NCBI GenBank assembly: GCA_014529385.2 | Contig: CM043952.1 | Coordinates: 71,824,799 to 71,888,798 of the forward strand | DNA: 64,000 nt | Direction of reading: 5' to 3' | Source: Adiantum capillus-veneris | Lineage: Eukaryota; Streptophyta; Polypodiopsida; Polypodiales; Pteridaceae | In this document: positions 35,277-45,552 of the stretch, piece by piece | Position numbering within the stretch: position 1 is the stretch's first letter | How the letters are laid out: each line of letters begins with the position of its first letter | Notes under the pieces: generated by a model | Seen by the model: the letters and a program-made list of their open reading frames with translations, nothing else | Databases searched by the model: none | Told to the model about the DNA's origin: nothing | Made by a program: the position numbers and the translations under genes

Positions 35277-36123
35277 GTCTTTCCTTAATTTGACTTTTTG
35301 GTCCTTTTTTTTTCTGACCCGGCTATAGAATAGAGCGTATGATAGCTCAAAACGAGCGTCTCAGTCAGAGGGTCGTGACGTGCTTTACAGCCCTTCGTTT
35401 GGTCACTCTATGCCCTCAGAATCCCTAAAACTGTCAATTTCCAGTAGGGAACTAGGCCCAAACTAGAAAGTCTAAGGGTGCAAGTGGGAAGAGAAGGGAG
35501 GAGAGTGGAGGACTTGTCCCACATGCTCTCATTCCCTCTTGAGGGAGTAGGGTATATATATAAGAGTGAGTCCAGTATATACCATAAGACTAAGGACTGA
35601 GGCCTGGGCCTAGGCTTGGGCTTGGCTTGGGCTTGGGCTTGGGGAAATGATCCCGATCTATCTTTTATACAAACCAACCCGTCCGTTTTTATACTCACGT
35701 TTTTTATTTTCGAAAATTTACCGCCCACTCACTCGCGTTTTTATTTTCCAATTTTTAATTTTTTTTCAAAAAAAAATTTCTTTTTTTTTCCTTTGAAGCA
35801 GAAAATACAGAAATTGAAAACGCAGAAATTGAAAATGCAGCAATGCAGAAATTGCAGAAATTGAAAAAACGCAAGAAATGCAGAAAATTGAAAAAGCACA
35901 GAAAATGCAGAAAACGCAGAAATTGAAACTTGACAGAACCAGAAAATGCAGAAAATGCAAAAACGCAAGAAATGCTAACTGTGCAGTGCAAACCAGAAAA
36001 CGTAGAAAACGCAAAAAGCAGAAATCTCCACACAACTACACACACTCATTCCCTGCCTTTCCTATGATAGAAATTGCACCACAAGAAAGCGTAAAGTGCT
36101 AACCGAGCTTAGTGTAGGGCATA
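35277..36123 (-). other. Leader of element G, low complexity
   Basis: No credible ORF. 35590-35645 is a run of GGCTTGGGCT-like repeats and 35800-36015 is built from irregular GAAAATGCAGAAA units, giving spurious Phe-rich or Lys-rich frames. Confidence 0.6.
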
Positions 36124-36141
36124 TCCCCGGCAGCGGCGCCA
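36124..36141 (-). other. Primer binding site of G (Asp type)
   Basis: Minus strand TGGCGCCGCTGCCGGGGA, one base different from the standard Asp-type site and closely related to the D site. Four bases separate it from the LTR end. Confidence 0.8.
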
Positions 36142-36145
36142 AAAA

Positions 36146-36727
36146 TGTGCGCTCCTTGCCGCACTGTCGAAGCAAGGGACTTGCCAATACACCGTGTGCG
36201 AGCCACAAATGGCTCCAAGCACACAACAAGCCTAAACTAGCAAGCTCAAGAGAGCAAAGGGTGTGTCACTCACCACTCTACGCTCGCCTTCATGGTGGAT
36301 TCCTCGCCGCGATGAAGAAGAAGCTGCACTCGTGCCGCGTTCAACCGCTTTGCCGCCGTCGTGCCTTCGTAATGCTCGATCGCACACACACTCTCCCTCT
36401 CTCTCTCTCTCTCTCACATACACACACACACACAAGGAGGTGAAGAAGAAGAAGATGGAGATGGAGATGGAGCAAGAGCACTCTTCTATTGCACAAATGA
36501 GAGAATGAGTAAAAATTAGGTTTAGTTGGCTTTTATATGAGCTCACCCCATTCACACTTGGGCACCCATGCTTAGCCAACTAATCCCTTGAATGTCCCAG
36601 TTAGAGTGCGCCTCTCATCGGCGATCACTCTTACCCTGTTCCTATTGGTCCGACAAGCCCGGTACCTGACTCTAAATAATACAACGTTTATAGATCATAG
36701 GGTGTCCATGTGCCGTGAGGGTTAACA
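36146..36727 (-). repeat. LTR-like region of element G
   Basis: Begins TGTGCGCTCC on the plus strand beside the PBS. It contains (CT)n/(CA)n at 36389-36436 and a TATA-like CATATAAAAGCC on the minus strand at about 36528-36539. The outer end is not defined because the partner LTR is not recovered. Confidence 0.5.
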
Positions 36728-36728
36728 G

Positions 36729-38311
36729 CCATCTATGCAAAAAAAAGACAACAGAAACAGTTTTTTGACAAACATGTCAAGAACAAGGACTTTAAAACGG
36801 GCGACTATGTCTTAGTATACAACCTGAAACAGCATGCCAAAAAGATAAAGAAAAGGGGCATGGGACCTTATTTGATCTAAGAAATATCGTCCAGCGGAGC
36901 AGTAAAATTGTAGACACTAGATGGAAAAGAAATGCCGAACTGGATTAGTGGGTGTCGTTTTAAAAAATATCATCTCCCTTTAACACCGGAAATGTTGTTT
37001 CAACTGCATTATGGAAAAACATATAGATAGAAACAACAACTAATTCAAGACCAGGCACAACAAGAAGCAAAGGAACGGATTGCTAAACGAAAGCAGTTTC
37101 TCAGGACAATAAACATAGTCACCCCAATGATGACTGACGAATATCCTCTTTCAACATCCCAAACAATCGAAGCGGATATACAAAGCGACGAATTAGAAAA
37201 GACCATGACAGACCTTAGGGCTCAGGACGATAGCATCATCAATGACTTGGAAGATACATGGTGTATTCCTTACATAAAATCTTATGCAAGAACAAAACAA
37301 GTTGAAATCTATGCATTGCTTGACACTAGAGCAAAAATGAATGTCATTAGCTTTGAGCTCTTTCAAAAACTTGGACCAATGAAGACGATTCCAGAGACAC
37401 ACAGGTTGAAAGTAGCATCGGGTGATGAGGTAACCACGATGTGGTCTATTATAATACCAATCACAGTGCAGGCACACCTGTACACTACAAAATTCCATGT
37501 ACTGCCACCAAGTAGGTCAGCAACTCCGTGTATCTTAGCAGTGTCATGGATGAAATCTAACAGGGTATTCATTGATTTGGATACGAATGAGGCACTGTTC
37601 AAAAAGGAAAACTTTTCAGAACCCTTCTTATCATATAACCAATTCATATCAAGGAGGAAACAAAAGTCAATACAACCGCAAAAATCTGTCCAACAACAAA
37701 CAAAGTTTACAAGTCCAGCAACGTCTTATCAAAAAACAGCAACCATGCAGGGAACCAGGCAAGTTTGGGTACGGCGTACAGAGCTGACCGAGGCACAATT
37801 ACATCAAAAGCGACAGTACAAAGTGTGGATAAGGCGCGACAGCCTAATTCCTATAAAAGAGGAGTTTGAAGAACAGACAAAACACCGAAAGCCAGCAAAT
37901 CTTCAAAGAAACATAGTCAATCTGTCAAATACGCAACGGACTATATTGGTATGGAGGCCAAAAGTGCCAATTCAAAACGAGCCAACAACAAAAGAAGGGC
38001 GGACAAAGATGACAATCTTACAGCTATCTACAACCGTCAAGGTCAAGCAACATCATACAAACAGCACGAGGAAACAAATAGAATCAACAACGAAAACTAC
38101 AAGGATGTATCAGACACAAATCATCAAGGCAGCAAGAGAGAATGTTCCACCAAATACGACAATAGCGATTTCAAAGGAACCACATACGCCAATTCAAAAC
38201 CAGTGGAAAACAATGAAACAACGGGCGGCGAAGATACAACTACTACTTGCAAAGAAAATCTGCCAGCCAATTCAAGATACCACACGAAACCTCGACGACA
38301 AATGCCAATAA
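36729..38311 (+). pseudogene. D integrase C-terminus fused to a second protease-like domain
   Basis: 36729-37030 is the integrase C-terminal part (KRQQKQFFDKHVKNKDF, GDYVLVY, GMGPYLI) with three stops. After TAG 37028-37030 the same frame stays open to 38311. About 90 residues in is a retropepsin-like fold: VEIYALLDTRAKMNVIS (D-T-R-A at 37322-37333 where a protease has D-T/S-G-A), a long strand region, and CILAVSWM then VFIDL like the C-terminal strands of the family. With Arg in place of Gly it is unlikely to cut. Beyond it are Trp-basic repeats (VWVRR, VWIRR, LVWRPK) and a basic Gln/Thr-rich tail. The first protease of D lies before RT, so this is an extra domain. Confidence 0.6.
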
Positions 38312-38471
38312 GCGAATCGATTATACCTTCCTCTTGCACTGCATACATTCTTTCTACATGCATTGACCGTACATGCATATAGGGCTATATTACAAGGCCT
38401 GCATTAGCACGAGTTCAAACCCATGCACAACACATACCCTTGACGATACCCTGTCGTCCGGGAGGACTCCG

Positions 38472-38487
38472 ACTAGGAGGGGGGGAG
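38472..38487 (+). other. Internal copy of the D polypurine tract
   Basis: ACTAGGAGGGGGGGAG, identical over 16 bases to the terminal PPT at 44561-44576, but 6.1 kb upstream and not followed by the LTR start. Confidence 0.7.
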
Positions 38488-38489
38488 GC

Positions 38490-41127
38490 ATTCTAAATGC
38501 GGACTCATCATGTCATATATTAGAGGGCAATGTTTGCGAGCAATTTTCAACCATTTTTTGAGTTTTATTGTGTGATTTTTGGAAAAACAATATGCCCTCG
38601 TAATTAATCAGAATTGGGGACCAAATCATCATTCATGAGCCCCTAGGGATGTGTATAGACTATAAAGAGAGTCAAATCTGGCCAAAAACTGTCTAAAAAC
38701 AGCAAAAAATAGGCCAAGGTTGACGATAGTGAGCGAGATTGTACATAGAAGAGAGAAAAGTGAGCTACAAAGTGTTTTGCTTCTCATTGGTATTTTTCTA
38801 GGTTAGAATTGCTATTTTCGGGTTATTTTGGGATTTATTTGCTTTATTTTAGCCATTTTCTAGCAAAAATTATAGAAAAAAATCCGCAATCCAGATGGAA
38901 ACACAAAAGAAGAGACGCCTGATCAGAGCAAGGTAAAGAAGACATAGAAAAAATAAGGACTGCAAAGGTGACAGAGCAAAATGACCACCGTCATGAAGGG
39001 ACCTCCAAAAGGAGAAATCTACAAAAATGGTAAAATTGGAGCAATCGAAGTCCAAATCAGGAAATTTACGAGCCTAACCGCATCTCGCAAAAAGTTATGG
39101 CCACAGGTAAAAGATGGGAAAATTTGGTGTCGGGGTCTCGATTACATATAGAGAGACTAGGCTAGAAATCCCTCATTTGAGTCATTTTCCATAGTGAGAG
39201 AGAGAGAGCTCCCTACAGCAGTTGAGAATTCTAGGAGCTCATCCATCGCGCACAGTCTCCAGATCGACATCAGATATGAGAGGTATGCAGCAACACTGAC
39301 TCTAAGTGTTGTTTACTTCAGTTAGTCGCAAAACCTAGCCGGCATCACAATCACAACCTGTGCACACATACGGTAGAATGGTTGTTAGGGAGACCTAGAG
39401 GCCACCAAATGGGACCAAAAGTGAAAGGCACAATGCTAATAGCTTAGGGATCGAGTCTATGACCTCGGTAAGCGTGAAGGAAGCCGCTCAGAAAACCCTA
39501 ATTTAGCAGGACCTGCAAATGGGCGACAAAACCAAGGTGATCTGAAATGAGCCAAAATTCATAGACAGCAAGCCAATGACCTCGACAAACCGACTGAATG
39601 GTTAGATTATGAAAAAGTTCGTCAAAACGGAGCCTAAAGTCCCTATCTGACAAAAACCGCACAAAGCGTCACAATACTCTAACGGGCCGACCAAGTGACA
39701 AAATTACACCAAATTTAACAAGGAACATCCAAAGGAGGTCAACTACAAGATGGAATGTGTCCACTCAGGAAAAAAAGTTCTTCCACTAGGGCAAATGCCG
39801 GCAACAGGCCAGAAAGACGTCCAAATGGTCGTTCTTGGTGTTTCAAACACCAAAACAACAACCGACTGCTTGGATGGAAGGTCAAAAGGAAGTAGAAGAC
39901 AGCCGGAATCATACAAACATCAAAAGAAACCGCGACTATCACCTAAGTGGTCTACTTCAACTTCAGGACCAGCTAAGTGCTGCAAACAGGGAGTACATTC
40001 TGCTAAATTGATTAAAACTTGATGTGTGTGTCTAGGAGGGCCTATTAACACCATGAATGTCAACTAACATCAAAAAACTGGTAAAAATGACAAAGTGCCT
40101 TGTCTATCGCAATAGACTTGAACTTGCACTTAGATAAGGGAAACTTTGACTTTGGCTTCATGAGGGGTGCTAACAAGGAATGTTAGCCACCAATATCAAG
40201 TCAAAGTGCCAGAAAAATCTATTTTGGCCAAAAAGCTCAATCTATCGCGATAGACTTGCTGCAACAATTTTTGGGGGGAAAGACTTTTCAAATTTTTATA
40301 AGCTAGACTTGGGGAAGCAAATGAAGGCAGTACAATAAATTTGGTGCCAAGATGGACTCATATAGCAAGCTGAGAAAGACATGCAGACAACTCAGAGTCA
40401 GAACATAAATTCTCAAGGGCAGACAGGTAAAATTTACATGTAAGGGGTCAAGAAACCTTGCATCAACTGGGAGAAGGCAGACACATGGTCACAAAGGCAG
40501 AAAATGACAAACTAGCACTAAGTCCCAGTCTATCGCGATAGACCAAGCAGAGGGATACTGGACCATCTTATCAAAAATTTGAATTAGCAGTTGTTGTCAA
40601 CATGATGCAAGATGACCACCCACTAAGTTTGAGCCCAAAACAACACAAAATGAAGGAGATAGACCAACATCTCTCTGAAGGGAATCTGGAAAATTGGGGG
40701 TTGATCCAAAAAGGGGTCACTTGACATTCATTTGAGGTGAAAAGGGGATCAGACCATGTGCAAGGTATGGGAAACCAAGTGGTGGAGTAACAACTACAAA
40801 AAAGGACCCAGATCAAAAAAATGCCAGTCTATCGCGATAGACTAAGAAAAAGTAGCAAAGGGACATATTTTGAGCTTTGGCTTATGGAGTGACCTTACAT
40901 GCCATGAGAGAATACACCACACAAAGTTTCAAGGCATTTGGACTTGTTCTCCTTCACCTACAACATCAATTTAAAGCCGCCAAAGTCACACAATGGAAGA
41001 ACTTGTCTATCTACTAACATTTTATCTTCACTAATCTTGGGATTAAGAAGGCTCATCTAGATGCATGATTAAGTGGTAATCAATTTAGGAGAGTAGTACT
41101 ATGTTTGTGCATTAACTGATAATTGTG
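38490..41127 (+). other. Non-coding region between pol and 3' ORF of D
   Basis: About 2.6 kb without a credible ORF. The first part (38490-39340) resembles a promoter/LTR-type region: AT-rich, with ACATATAGAGAG near 39143 and a GA tract at 39200. The second part resembles the 5' leader and carries palindromes at 40102-40117 (one mismatch), 40240-40255, 40528-40543 and 40827-40842, spaced 138, 288 and 299 bases. Confidence 0.6.
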
Positions 41128-43482
41128 ATGAGAGGATGTATGGAGGCTTCTCAAGGAAAAAGAAAAGGCAAGAACCTGGCAACAGAAGGTGCAGCACCCT
41201 ATGCACTTCTACCCAATTCTTTAAAGCCAGCAGCCACATGGATACCTGCAGATGTGCAACAAGCAGCGGCCTTTCAGATATATCAAGGTTCATATGTGGA
41301 TGACAAAAGAAACTTAGTGGATACGGTGATGATTCCCAAGGAGGCAGAGAATTACTTGAAAAGATCACCGCAAAGGTCATGGCTCAAAAAAGTCGGCTTG
41401 TGGAACTTTGTGTCACTACCACCAGTAGGGATAGATTTCAAGAGGGTACAACATCTAATAGAGACTATCCAAGAAGATGGAACTTGCAGAGTGGCAGGCA
41501 TGGATAATGAAGTGATGGAGATTCAGATCACCAAAGAGATCATCAAAGAGGCATTGAAACTGTCAGATCAAGGAGCAAACATGAGAGAAAGAAGGAAAAA
41601 TCTCACAGTTTACTTGCAAAAGTCCAACCTACCTTATTTCGAACTCATAGCAAACCCAGAAGTAAGAGAGCTGACAAAGATCTACAGTCAGTGTTTGTTG
41701 AGCTACAGCAAAAGGCCGCCAAGATACACTACACCGCACGGGACCATCTCAACCACATTGACATGGGCTATGGGAATGACCCTTGAGTTCTACATAGATC
41801 ACACGTCATATATGTTTGAAGAAATGACAAAGCTAAGGCAGGACAGACCCAATTACATTGCAGGAGGAGAAGTCCTAACCAGAGTAATATACCATGCCAT
41901 AGGCGCGGCAGATCAGTTGCCACCTGCCCCTCATCAGAACGACTCGCTGGTATTAAGGGAAAATAGCGAAGACGGATCACAAAGGAAAGTACCGCCATCT
42001 ATTAATACCATTGGAGGACGCAAGCTGGAAAGAGTGACAAGAAGTACACAAGAAAAGATGGCTGAAGAAAAAAGAACTGAAGAGGAAGATGCCCGACTAA
42101 AGAAGCGAAAAGCAGAAATGGAAAACAACACCAGGTTGCAGAAGATAGCAAAGATGGAAAGGATGCTAGAAGGGTTTGCTCTAGAAAGATCTCTACGAGG
42201 AGATGTAGGCGTCACTTGGAAACCGTCTAGTAGCACTTTCACACTGAGAACGAAGAATAGAAACAACCCAGCTTTTGATCTGGACTCGTTCCAGAAATAC
42301 ATCCAAGAAAGAAATGCGAGGGATGAGCCAGAACTGCTACTAGAAGAGGAGGATCTCCAAACTTTGAGAGATCAGCTGAGGCCGGCTTCACGTGATCAGG
42401 AGACACCGCCGCCATCTCCAAGGCCAGATACAAGTGAGAGGCAATCTAGCCCACCTGTTGAATCTACTTCGCAAGCAGAAATCTCACATCGAGATGACAG
42501 AGTTCACACACCGCCCAGTGAACAGGAAGAAGAAGAAGGAACAGATAGACGCCAAAACACTGGAACCATATCACAAAGTGATAAAGGCAAGCAAAAGGTG
42601 GTGGATCAGTCTAAAGATAAAGCTTTCTCCTCTCAAGAAATTGATCTGGAAGCTACTATAGATGAAGATTTGCAGTCAATGGCAACAATACTAAACCGAA
42701 CAAGACTGCACAGCCAATGGTTAGCTGATCAGAACCGGTCCAACAAAATGAAGCTACAAAAAACCGATGAGGAAGTTCAGAGACTGCACGAGCAAAGAGA
42801 AGACACTCTAAAGTTGATCAGCATCAGAGATACTGAAATATTGGGGCTCAAAGGCATAGTAAATCTTCTCAAGGACAATTTACAGGAATCGGAAGACTTC
42901 AATGCCATATGTGAAGGTACAATAAACATGTTCCTTGAAGATGTCAGTGAAAGAGACAAACACATCCAACAGTTGGAAAAGGAAAAGCAAGATGCGCTAG
43001 AGGCCATCACAAGTTTGCAAGTCGTCATCGATGATTTACGAGTTGAAGTCAAAGATTTAAGAGCAGTAACAGATATCGAAGCAAGAGAAATCGAACACGC
43101 TAAAAAGCATAAAATGTCGCTACCAACAACACCAGTAGTCCATCCAGAAGAAGAAGTGGCTGCACTAAAGAGGGAGCTGGAGTTAGAAAGAACACTGCGT
43201 TTAATGATTGTTGAAAGTGCGCTTAGAGCAGAAGGTGAACTACAAAGACAAATTTCAGATTTGCAAAGTGAACAACAACAAGGACCAGCTCCTAACAGTG
43301 AAATGGAAAGCATTGTTTCCAAATCACTCAGGCAAGAAAATGAAAACCTGCACATCAGGATAAAACAGTTAGAGGAGTCTGCCATTAAAAAAGACATGGA
43401 ATTTCAAGCTCTACAAATCAATAGTAGAACAATGACCGCACAAATCGCAAGTCTACAAAGTGCAGGGCAGCACCAAGGATAG
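41128..43482 (+). CDS. Element D 3' ORF, coiled-coil protein, 784 aa
   Basis: Start taken at ATG 41128 (open frame from GTG 41125). It is uninterrupted, in contrast to the many stops in D gag-pol. Residues 1-290 form a globular-looking domain with FKRVQHLIETI, GTCRVAGMDNE and LTWAMGMTLEFYIDHTSYM; the style recalls proteins seen in other plant retroelements but I cannot name it. Residues 300-370 are a highly charged helix, 420-500 a Pro/Ser/Glu-rich disordered stretch, and about 505-785 a long coiled coil with heptad Leu/Ile. No signal peptide, transmembrane helix or envelope cleavage site is visible, so a classic env is unlikely. It ends at TAG, followed in frame by the next ORF. Confidence 0.75.
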   Translation: MRGCMEASQGKRKGKNLATEGAAPYALLPNSLKPAATWIPADVQQAAAFQIYQGSYVDDKRNLVDTVMIPKEAENYLKRSPQRSWLKKVGLWNFVSLPPVGIDFKRVQHLIETIQEDGTCRVAGMDNEVMEIQITKEIIKEALKLSDQGANMRERRKNLTVYLQKSNLPYFELIANPEVRELTKIYSQCLLSYSKRPPRYTTPHGTISTTLTWAMGMTLEFYIDHTSYMFEEMTKLRQDRPNYIAGGEVLTRVIYHAIGAADQLPPAPHQNDSLVLRENSEDGSQRKVPPSINTIGGRKLERVTRSTQEKMAEEKRTEEEDARLKKRKAEMENNTRLQKIAKMERMLEGFALERSLRGDVGVTWKPSSSTFTLRTKNRNNPAFDLDSFQKYIQERNARDEPELLLEEEDLQTLRDQLRPASRDQETPPPSPRPDTSERQSSPPVESTSQAEISHRDDRVHTPPSEQEEEEGTDRRQNTGTISQSDKGKQKVVDQSKDKAFSSQEIDLEATIDEDLQSMATILNRTRLHSQWLADQNRSNKMKLQKTDEEVQRLHEQREDTLKLISIRDTEILGLKGIVNLLKDNLQESEDFNAICEGTINMFLEDVSERDKHIQQLEKEKQDALEAITSLQVVIDDLRVEVKDLRAVTDIEAREIEHAKKHKMSLPTTPVVHPEEEVAALKRELELERTLRLMIVESALRAEGELQRQISDLQSEQQQGPAPNSEMESIVSKSLRQENENLHIRIKQLEESAIKKDMEFQALQINSRTMTAQIASLQSAGQHQG

Positions 43483-43914
43483 GGACGAGTGCACATGGAG
43501 CCAGTAACAACGAATTTGGCTGGACTCGCCGAAGTTTATGGGGGTCAAGATGAGTACGACAAAGATTCAGATGAACAGGAGGCACATACGCAAACTGATC
43601 AAACCGGCTCCAGAGACCAAGAGACAGAAGAAGATTCAGTCATGAAGATGGAAGAGCAGAGGCAAGCCAAGCAGATGGAAAAGCAAACAGAAATGATATG
43701 GTACAAGGCTATGCAACTCGAAAAGGAGTTGCTACAAGGGCTTTCGAAATCGAGCAGAACAGCAGCAGAGCTACGGCAAGAATGGAATGCGCCTATGTTA
43801 CCTTATGCTCTGCTGAAGTATGAGACTCTAACACATCAACGGCAGCTCGAAAAAGAAGAACAAGTGCCAGTATTGAAGGAGAAGTACAAGATAGGGAACT
43901 ACAAAACAGAATAG
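43483..43914 (+). CDS. In-frame continuation of D 3' ORF, ~143 codons
   Basis: Directly in frame after the TAG at 43480-43482 (TAG GGA). First ATG is at 43495. Acidic and Gln/Glu-rich (DEYDKDSDEQEA), then helical. Either the C-terminal part of one protein broken by a nonsense change, a readthrough extension, or a separate small ORF. Ends with TAG at 43912. Confidence 0.5.
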   Translation, partial: GRVHMEPVTTNLAGLAEVYGGQDEYDKDSDEQEAHTQTDQTGSRDQETEEDSVMKMEEQRQAKQMEKQTEMIWYKAMQLEKELLQGLSKSSRTAAELRQEWNAPMLPYALLKYETLTHQRQLEKEEQVPVLKEKYKIGNYKTE

Positions 43915-44528
43915 TGGACAGCCAGCCAAAGTGGAGGCGTCAATGGCTATTGGACCATCCTCATAACTTGATCCACTTAGTCAACGCACCGCCTGAGCTG
44001 AGGAATGACAAAACGTTTTGCCCAACTCCCCGAACATACACCTACAGCCAACATAAAGCACTACAGAGCAGAAATCCGACATGGCTGAATTATCCAGTAA
44101 TGCCAGGGCCAGCAGAGGGAGAGAGAATATCCGGTTCTTACATGGTGAAAACCCTGCAGGGCGCCATAGCAGAATTCGGAGGCTCTCCTGACCTATCCTG
44201 CAAGATGCTATGTAAAATAGCTCGCACATTTTTGGCCTGTCTCACAACCTTCTCAGAAAGCTGGACATCAGAGTATATGAATACTGAAAGAAGCATCTCA
44301 GAATTGTCATACGATCTAAGTGGGCCACCGACAGAGCCAGTATTGTATGCTTATTTCAAATGGCTGATGTCTCTGCCAAGCTACCATCTCCAAACATTTG
44401 AAGAAGCATTTTACACGGGCTTCTTCATGTATAAGTCAAAAATATTTGGCCCATTAATGGCAAGTGACTCTATGCGCTATGATGCGTTTCTACAGCAAAT
44501 CACTCAAGAAAGGCGACAACGACAATAA
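43840..44528 (+). CDS. Third D 3' ORF, frame-shifted, ~204 aa or longer
   Basis: Open in another frame, overlapping the end of the previous ORF. There is no ATG near the start; the frame at 43914 begins with GTG and is open further upstream. Readable globular sequence: WLLDHPHNLIHLVNAPPEL, PVMPGPAEGERISGSYMV, FSESWTSEYMN, KWLMSLPSYHL, and a C-terminal TQERRQRQ. Probably joined to the 784-aa ORF before a frameshift. It ends 32 bases before the PPT, so it is the 3'-most coding unit of D. No family recognised. Confidence 0.55.
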
Positions 44529-44560
44529 AGACAAAGACGGTCATGTCGTGGTAGACATGA

Positions 44561-44576
44561 ACTAGGAGGGGGGGAG
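44561..44576 (+). other. Terminal polypurine tract of D
   Basis: ACTAGGAGGGGGGGAG directly before the LTR start TGTTGG. Same 16 bases as 38472-38487. Confidence 0.9.
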
Positions 44577-45503
44577 TGTTGGAGCCCCATTGGTCCAACT
44601 GTTGTAATGAGCCCATTTGTAAATCATATCAAATTCCATTTTTTATGTCAAAGACATCTTATCAGTTTGATCCATTCGTCTGGATTATGTAAATATTAGT
44701 CAGTTAGTCACGACTCAGATTTATTCCCACTTTTGTAATCATGAGCAAGAGAACCCCATGTACATTTTTTGAGCTAAGGTGACTAAAGTATAAAAGTCAC
44801 CTTAGAACCATTTTTTGAATAACATTTGAATTAATCCCGTGTCGTACGAGTCTGAGAGAGAGAGAGAGAGAGAGAGTGAGTGTGTCTTATCCTCTTCGCT
44901 ACGTGCTTCTCCCTCACCGGATTCACGACACGACCACACCACCGCGATAGTCTCTCCGAGAGCTACGCGCCCACGCAACGCATTCGCCGTTTCGAGTTGA
45001 TCGCGATCGATTCTTCCTCGAGCTTGTTTTGCTTGTAAGTAGCACAAACGGTGTCTGTTTTCAATAATCAAGTGCTTCATGGAATGAGAAAGAGATTACC
45101 TACACATAGATACTGATAAACTTAATTTTCTCCCACTTTTGTATTATGACCTGTTGGTCTATCGCGACACCATTCGAGATAGCTAGGGTTCAAATCTGGT
45201 GAGATTAGACTTATAGGTAAGTATGTCCTAGTGAGAGGATGGTGCCTAGTAAGTTTGATGCGATTCTGAGTTCATTGGACATGTAAACTCTGTTGTGAGA
45301 GTTAAGGGATAGGGTGGGTTGCATTCTACCAGGGTTAGTGATTGATGCATCATAAAAGTGTGTATGTGTAGATTGGTCTCAGCTTGACAAGCTAACGAGA
45401 TTGCCTATGTGCACCTACGGGTTAGTCGTGTCATCGGATGATAAGTATGATGTATGTGTCGTGCTCGTGAGTATGAACAGGGGAGTAGTTAAGCCCTAAA
45501 ACA
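44577..45503 (+). repeat. 3' LTR of element D
   Basis: TGTTGGAGCCCC to CCCTAAAACA, about 927 bp, with the TATA/inverted-repeat unit at 44775-44804 and a half palindrome GGTCTATCGCGACA near 45156. A handful of substitutions and small indels distinguish it from the 5' LTR. Confidence 0.93.
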
Positions 45504-45552
45504 ATGCTCTAGCTATAGTTCTCATGGATTGGTAGTAATGTGCGATTGCCAT

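Larger units (their letters stand above)
33850..36728 (-). mobile_element. Non-autonomous LTR element G (minus) inside D integrase
   Basis: From right to left: an LTR-like region from about 36727 to 36146, an Asp-type PBS (36124-36141), a low-complexity leader, an ORF (35198-34377) with a broken continuation, a PPT (33961-33977), and about 105 bases that may be the start of the other LTR. No pol. The two presumed LTR starts share only a weak TGGACA-x-CC, so the left LTR is truncated or the ends are misjudged. Its insertion coincides with loss of roughly 500 bases of the D integrase. Confidence 0.6.
23489..45503 (+). mobile_element. Giant Ty3/gypsy element D, plus strand, 22 kb
   Basis: LTRs at 23489-24412 and 44577-45503, Asp-type PBS at 24414, PPT at 44561-44576. 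Flanks GTGCT (left) and ATGCT (right) fit a 5-bp target duplication with one change. Order: long palindrome-rich leader, gag, protease, RT, RNase H, integrase (broken by element G), a second protease-like domain, an internal PPT, 2.8 kb non-coding, and a long 3' ORF. Removing G it is about 19 kb. The size and PBS suggest the Athila/Tat side of plant Ty3 elements; the exact clade is not settled. gag-pol has many in-frame stops, so it is dead, while the main 3' ORF is open. Confidence 0.9.

Noticed and set aside
35741-36102. Phe/Cys-rich and Lys-rich frames
   Set aside because: Products of GAAAATGCAGAAA-type low-complexity sequence in the G leader, open in several frames at once.
41128-43482. 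Retroviral-type envelope gene
   Set aside because: Position fits, but there is no signal peptide, transmembrane helix or cleavage site; the C-terminal half is a soluble coiled coil.
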